DNA of 6,476 bases from an uncultured bacterium (GTDB lineage: Bacteria > Cyanobacteriota > Vampirovibrionia > Gastranaerophilales > Gastranaerophilaceae), in NCBI GenBank assembly GCA_948888345.1, contig CAQTPN010000011.1:1-6476 (forward strand), given 5' to 3'. The notes under the pieces were generated by a model. That model made no database searches, was not told the DNA's origin, and saw only the letters and a program-made list of their open reading frames with translations. Positions 6,118 to 6,476 of this stretch are shown here, one piece after another. Numbering within the stretch: position 1 is the first letter of the stretch; each line of letters opens with the position of its first letter. The position numbers were made by a program, and so were the translations under genes.

Positions 6118-6321
6118 ATGGGAAAAGTAACTAAAGATATGGGAATTATTGATATTGTTCAACAGTACCCGGAAAGCTTGGAAGTATTTGCAAAGTATGG
6201 TTTAGGATGTATCGGCTGTGCTGCTGCAAGATTTGAAAACCTTGAAGCCGGTGCAAAAGTGCATGGTGTTGACCCTGAAGTTATGGTTGGGGAAATCAAT
6301 TCTCTTATTGAAAGCAAATAA
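6118..6321 (+). CDS. Small DUF1858 / redox-disulfide domain protein with CxxC
   Basis: The 67-residue protein is a single DUF1858-type domain, matching the short form described as the hybrid-cluster-protein-associated redox disulfide domain. Key features are TKDMGIIDIVQQYPE (5-19), a YGLGCIGC segment with C31 and C34 as a CxxC pair, then AAARFENLEAGAKVHGVDPE. The domain is also found at the N-terminus of ScdA/YtfE-like iron-sulfur repair proteins. Relatives are small cytoplasmic proteins thought to take part in thiol redox or cluster chemistry, often in anaerobes. The exact partner is unknown, and no hybrid-cluster protein gene is visible in this window. The start is supported by AAGAAGG nine bases upstream, and the length is full for the family. 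The gene stands alone, with its own promoter candidate and no convincing terminator downstream. Confidence 0.9.
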   Translation: MGKVTKDMGIIDIVQQYPESLEVFAKYGLGCIGCAAARFENLEAGAKVHGVDPEVMVGEINSLIESK

Positions 6322-6384
6322 CCTTGTTTTTATGGCTGTTATTTCGCTAATATCATTATTTTAGATGAAATAATAAAAAAGCAC

Positions 6385-6412
6385 TGGACAATATAGCTTT
6401 TTATAATAAAAT
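6385..6412 (+). promoter_or_regulatory. Candidate promoter for tRNA-Leu
   Basis: TGGACA (6385-6390) and TAAAAT (6407-6412) each match consensus at five of six positions with 16-base spacing. They would start transcription near 6419, about a dozen bases before the mature tRNA end at 6433. A 12-base direct repeat (6406-6417 and 6419-6430) overlaps this stretch, so a second TAAAAT (6420-6425) is also present; the repeat probably reflects AT richness. Confidence 0.4.
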
Positions 6413-6432
6413 TAATTTATAAAATTAATTCC

Positions 6433-6476
6433 GCTCCAGTGGTGGAATCGGTAGACACGTTGGACTTAAAATCCAA
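6433..6476 (+). tRNA. tRNA-Leu(UAA), 5' part, cut by window edge
   Basis: The 44 bases present fold as the first half of a leucine tRNA: acceptor strand GCTCCAG (6433-6439), TG, D arm GTGG with loop AATCGGTAGA and CAC, then anticodon stem TTGGA (6460-6464), loop CTTAAAA and TCCAA (6472-6476). The anticodon is TAA (6467-6469), reading UUA. The D-arm wording GTGGAAT-GGTAGACACG is typical of bacterial tRNA-Leu. The variable arm, T arm and 3' acceptor strand lie beyond the window. The anticodon loop is uninterrupted, with no group I intron. Confidence 0.95.

Noticed and set aside
6355..6374. Possible terminator hairpin after the DUF1858 gene (ATTATTT pairing with AAATAAT)
   Set aside because: The seven-base stem is entirely A/T and is followed by an A run rather than a T run, so it does not look like an intrinsic terminator on the plus strand.
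1..6476. CRISPR arrays, insertion sequences, attachment sites or phage genes
   Set aside because: No spaced direct repeats, transposase motifs, terminal inverted repeats or phage structural proteins were found; the tRNA at the right edge is cut before any attachment site could be judged.

Overview
The window is AT-rich (roughly one third GC by eye) and gene-dense. It looks like a stretch of ordinary bacterial chromosome rather than a phage or plasmid. The gene set fits a non-photosynthetic relative of Cyanobacteria, such as the gut Gastranaerophilales/Melainabacteria: a BFN/DUF151 protein of cyanobacterial type, a PF12811-type Bax-inhibitor-like protein, an agmatinase and a CxxC DUF1858 protein. 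That placement is an inference from protein character. No marker gene here proves it.

Layout. On the minus strand, a Bax-inhibitor-1-like seven-helix membrane protein (2317-1577) is followed after a single base by recJ (1575 to the left edge, 3' end cut off). coaE runs divergently on the plus strand (2389-2958). Its last 29 bases overlap, tail to tail, the end of the minus-strand agmatinase gene speB (3778-2930). Next comes a large unrecognised gene on the plus strand (3938-5347), split by an in-frame TAG at 4772-4774 and closed by a strong intrinsic terminator (5371-5410). Then follow a bifunctional-nuclease-family gene (5453-5962), a small redox-disulfide gene (6118-6321) and the first 44 nt of a tRNA-Leu(UAA) that runs off the right edge.

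The housekeeping genes are unrelated in role: DNA repair (recJ), coenzyme A synthesis (coaE), putrescine formation (speB) and translation (tRNA-Leu). The only clear cotranscribed pair is the membrane protein with recJ. The DUF151 and DUF1858 genes each have their own TATAAT box and Shine-Dalgarno sequence.

The most unusual item is the 3938-5347 gene. It encodes a glycine-zipper protein with no signal peptide and no family I recognise. The TAG falls inside the glycine-rich hydrophobic segment, and the same frame then continues for 190 protein-like codons with no plausible new start. Its final stop is also TAG, while the other five genes whose stops are visible all end in TAA. A small hairpin begins at the internal TAG. 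A recent nonsense mutation or a sequencing error is the simplest explanation. Stop readthrough or a reassigned TAG is the exciting one.
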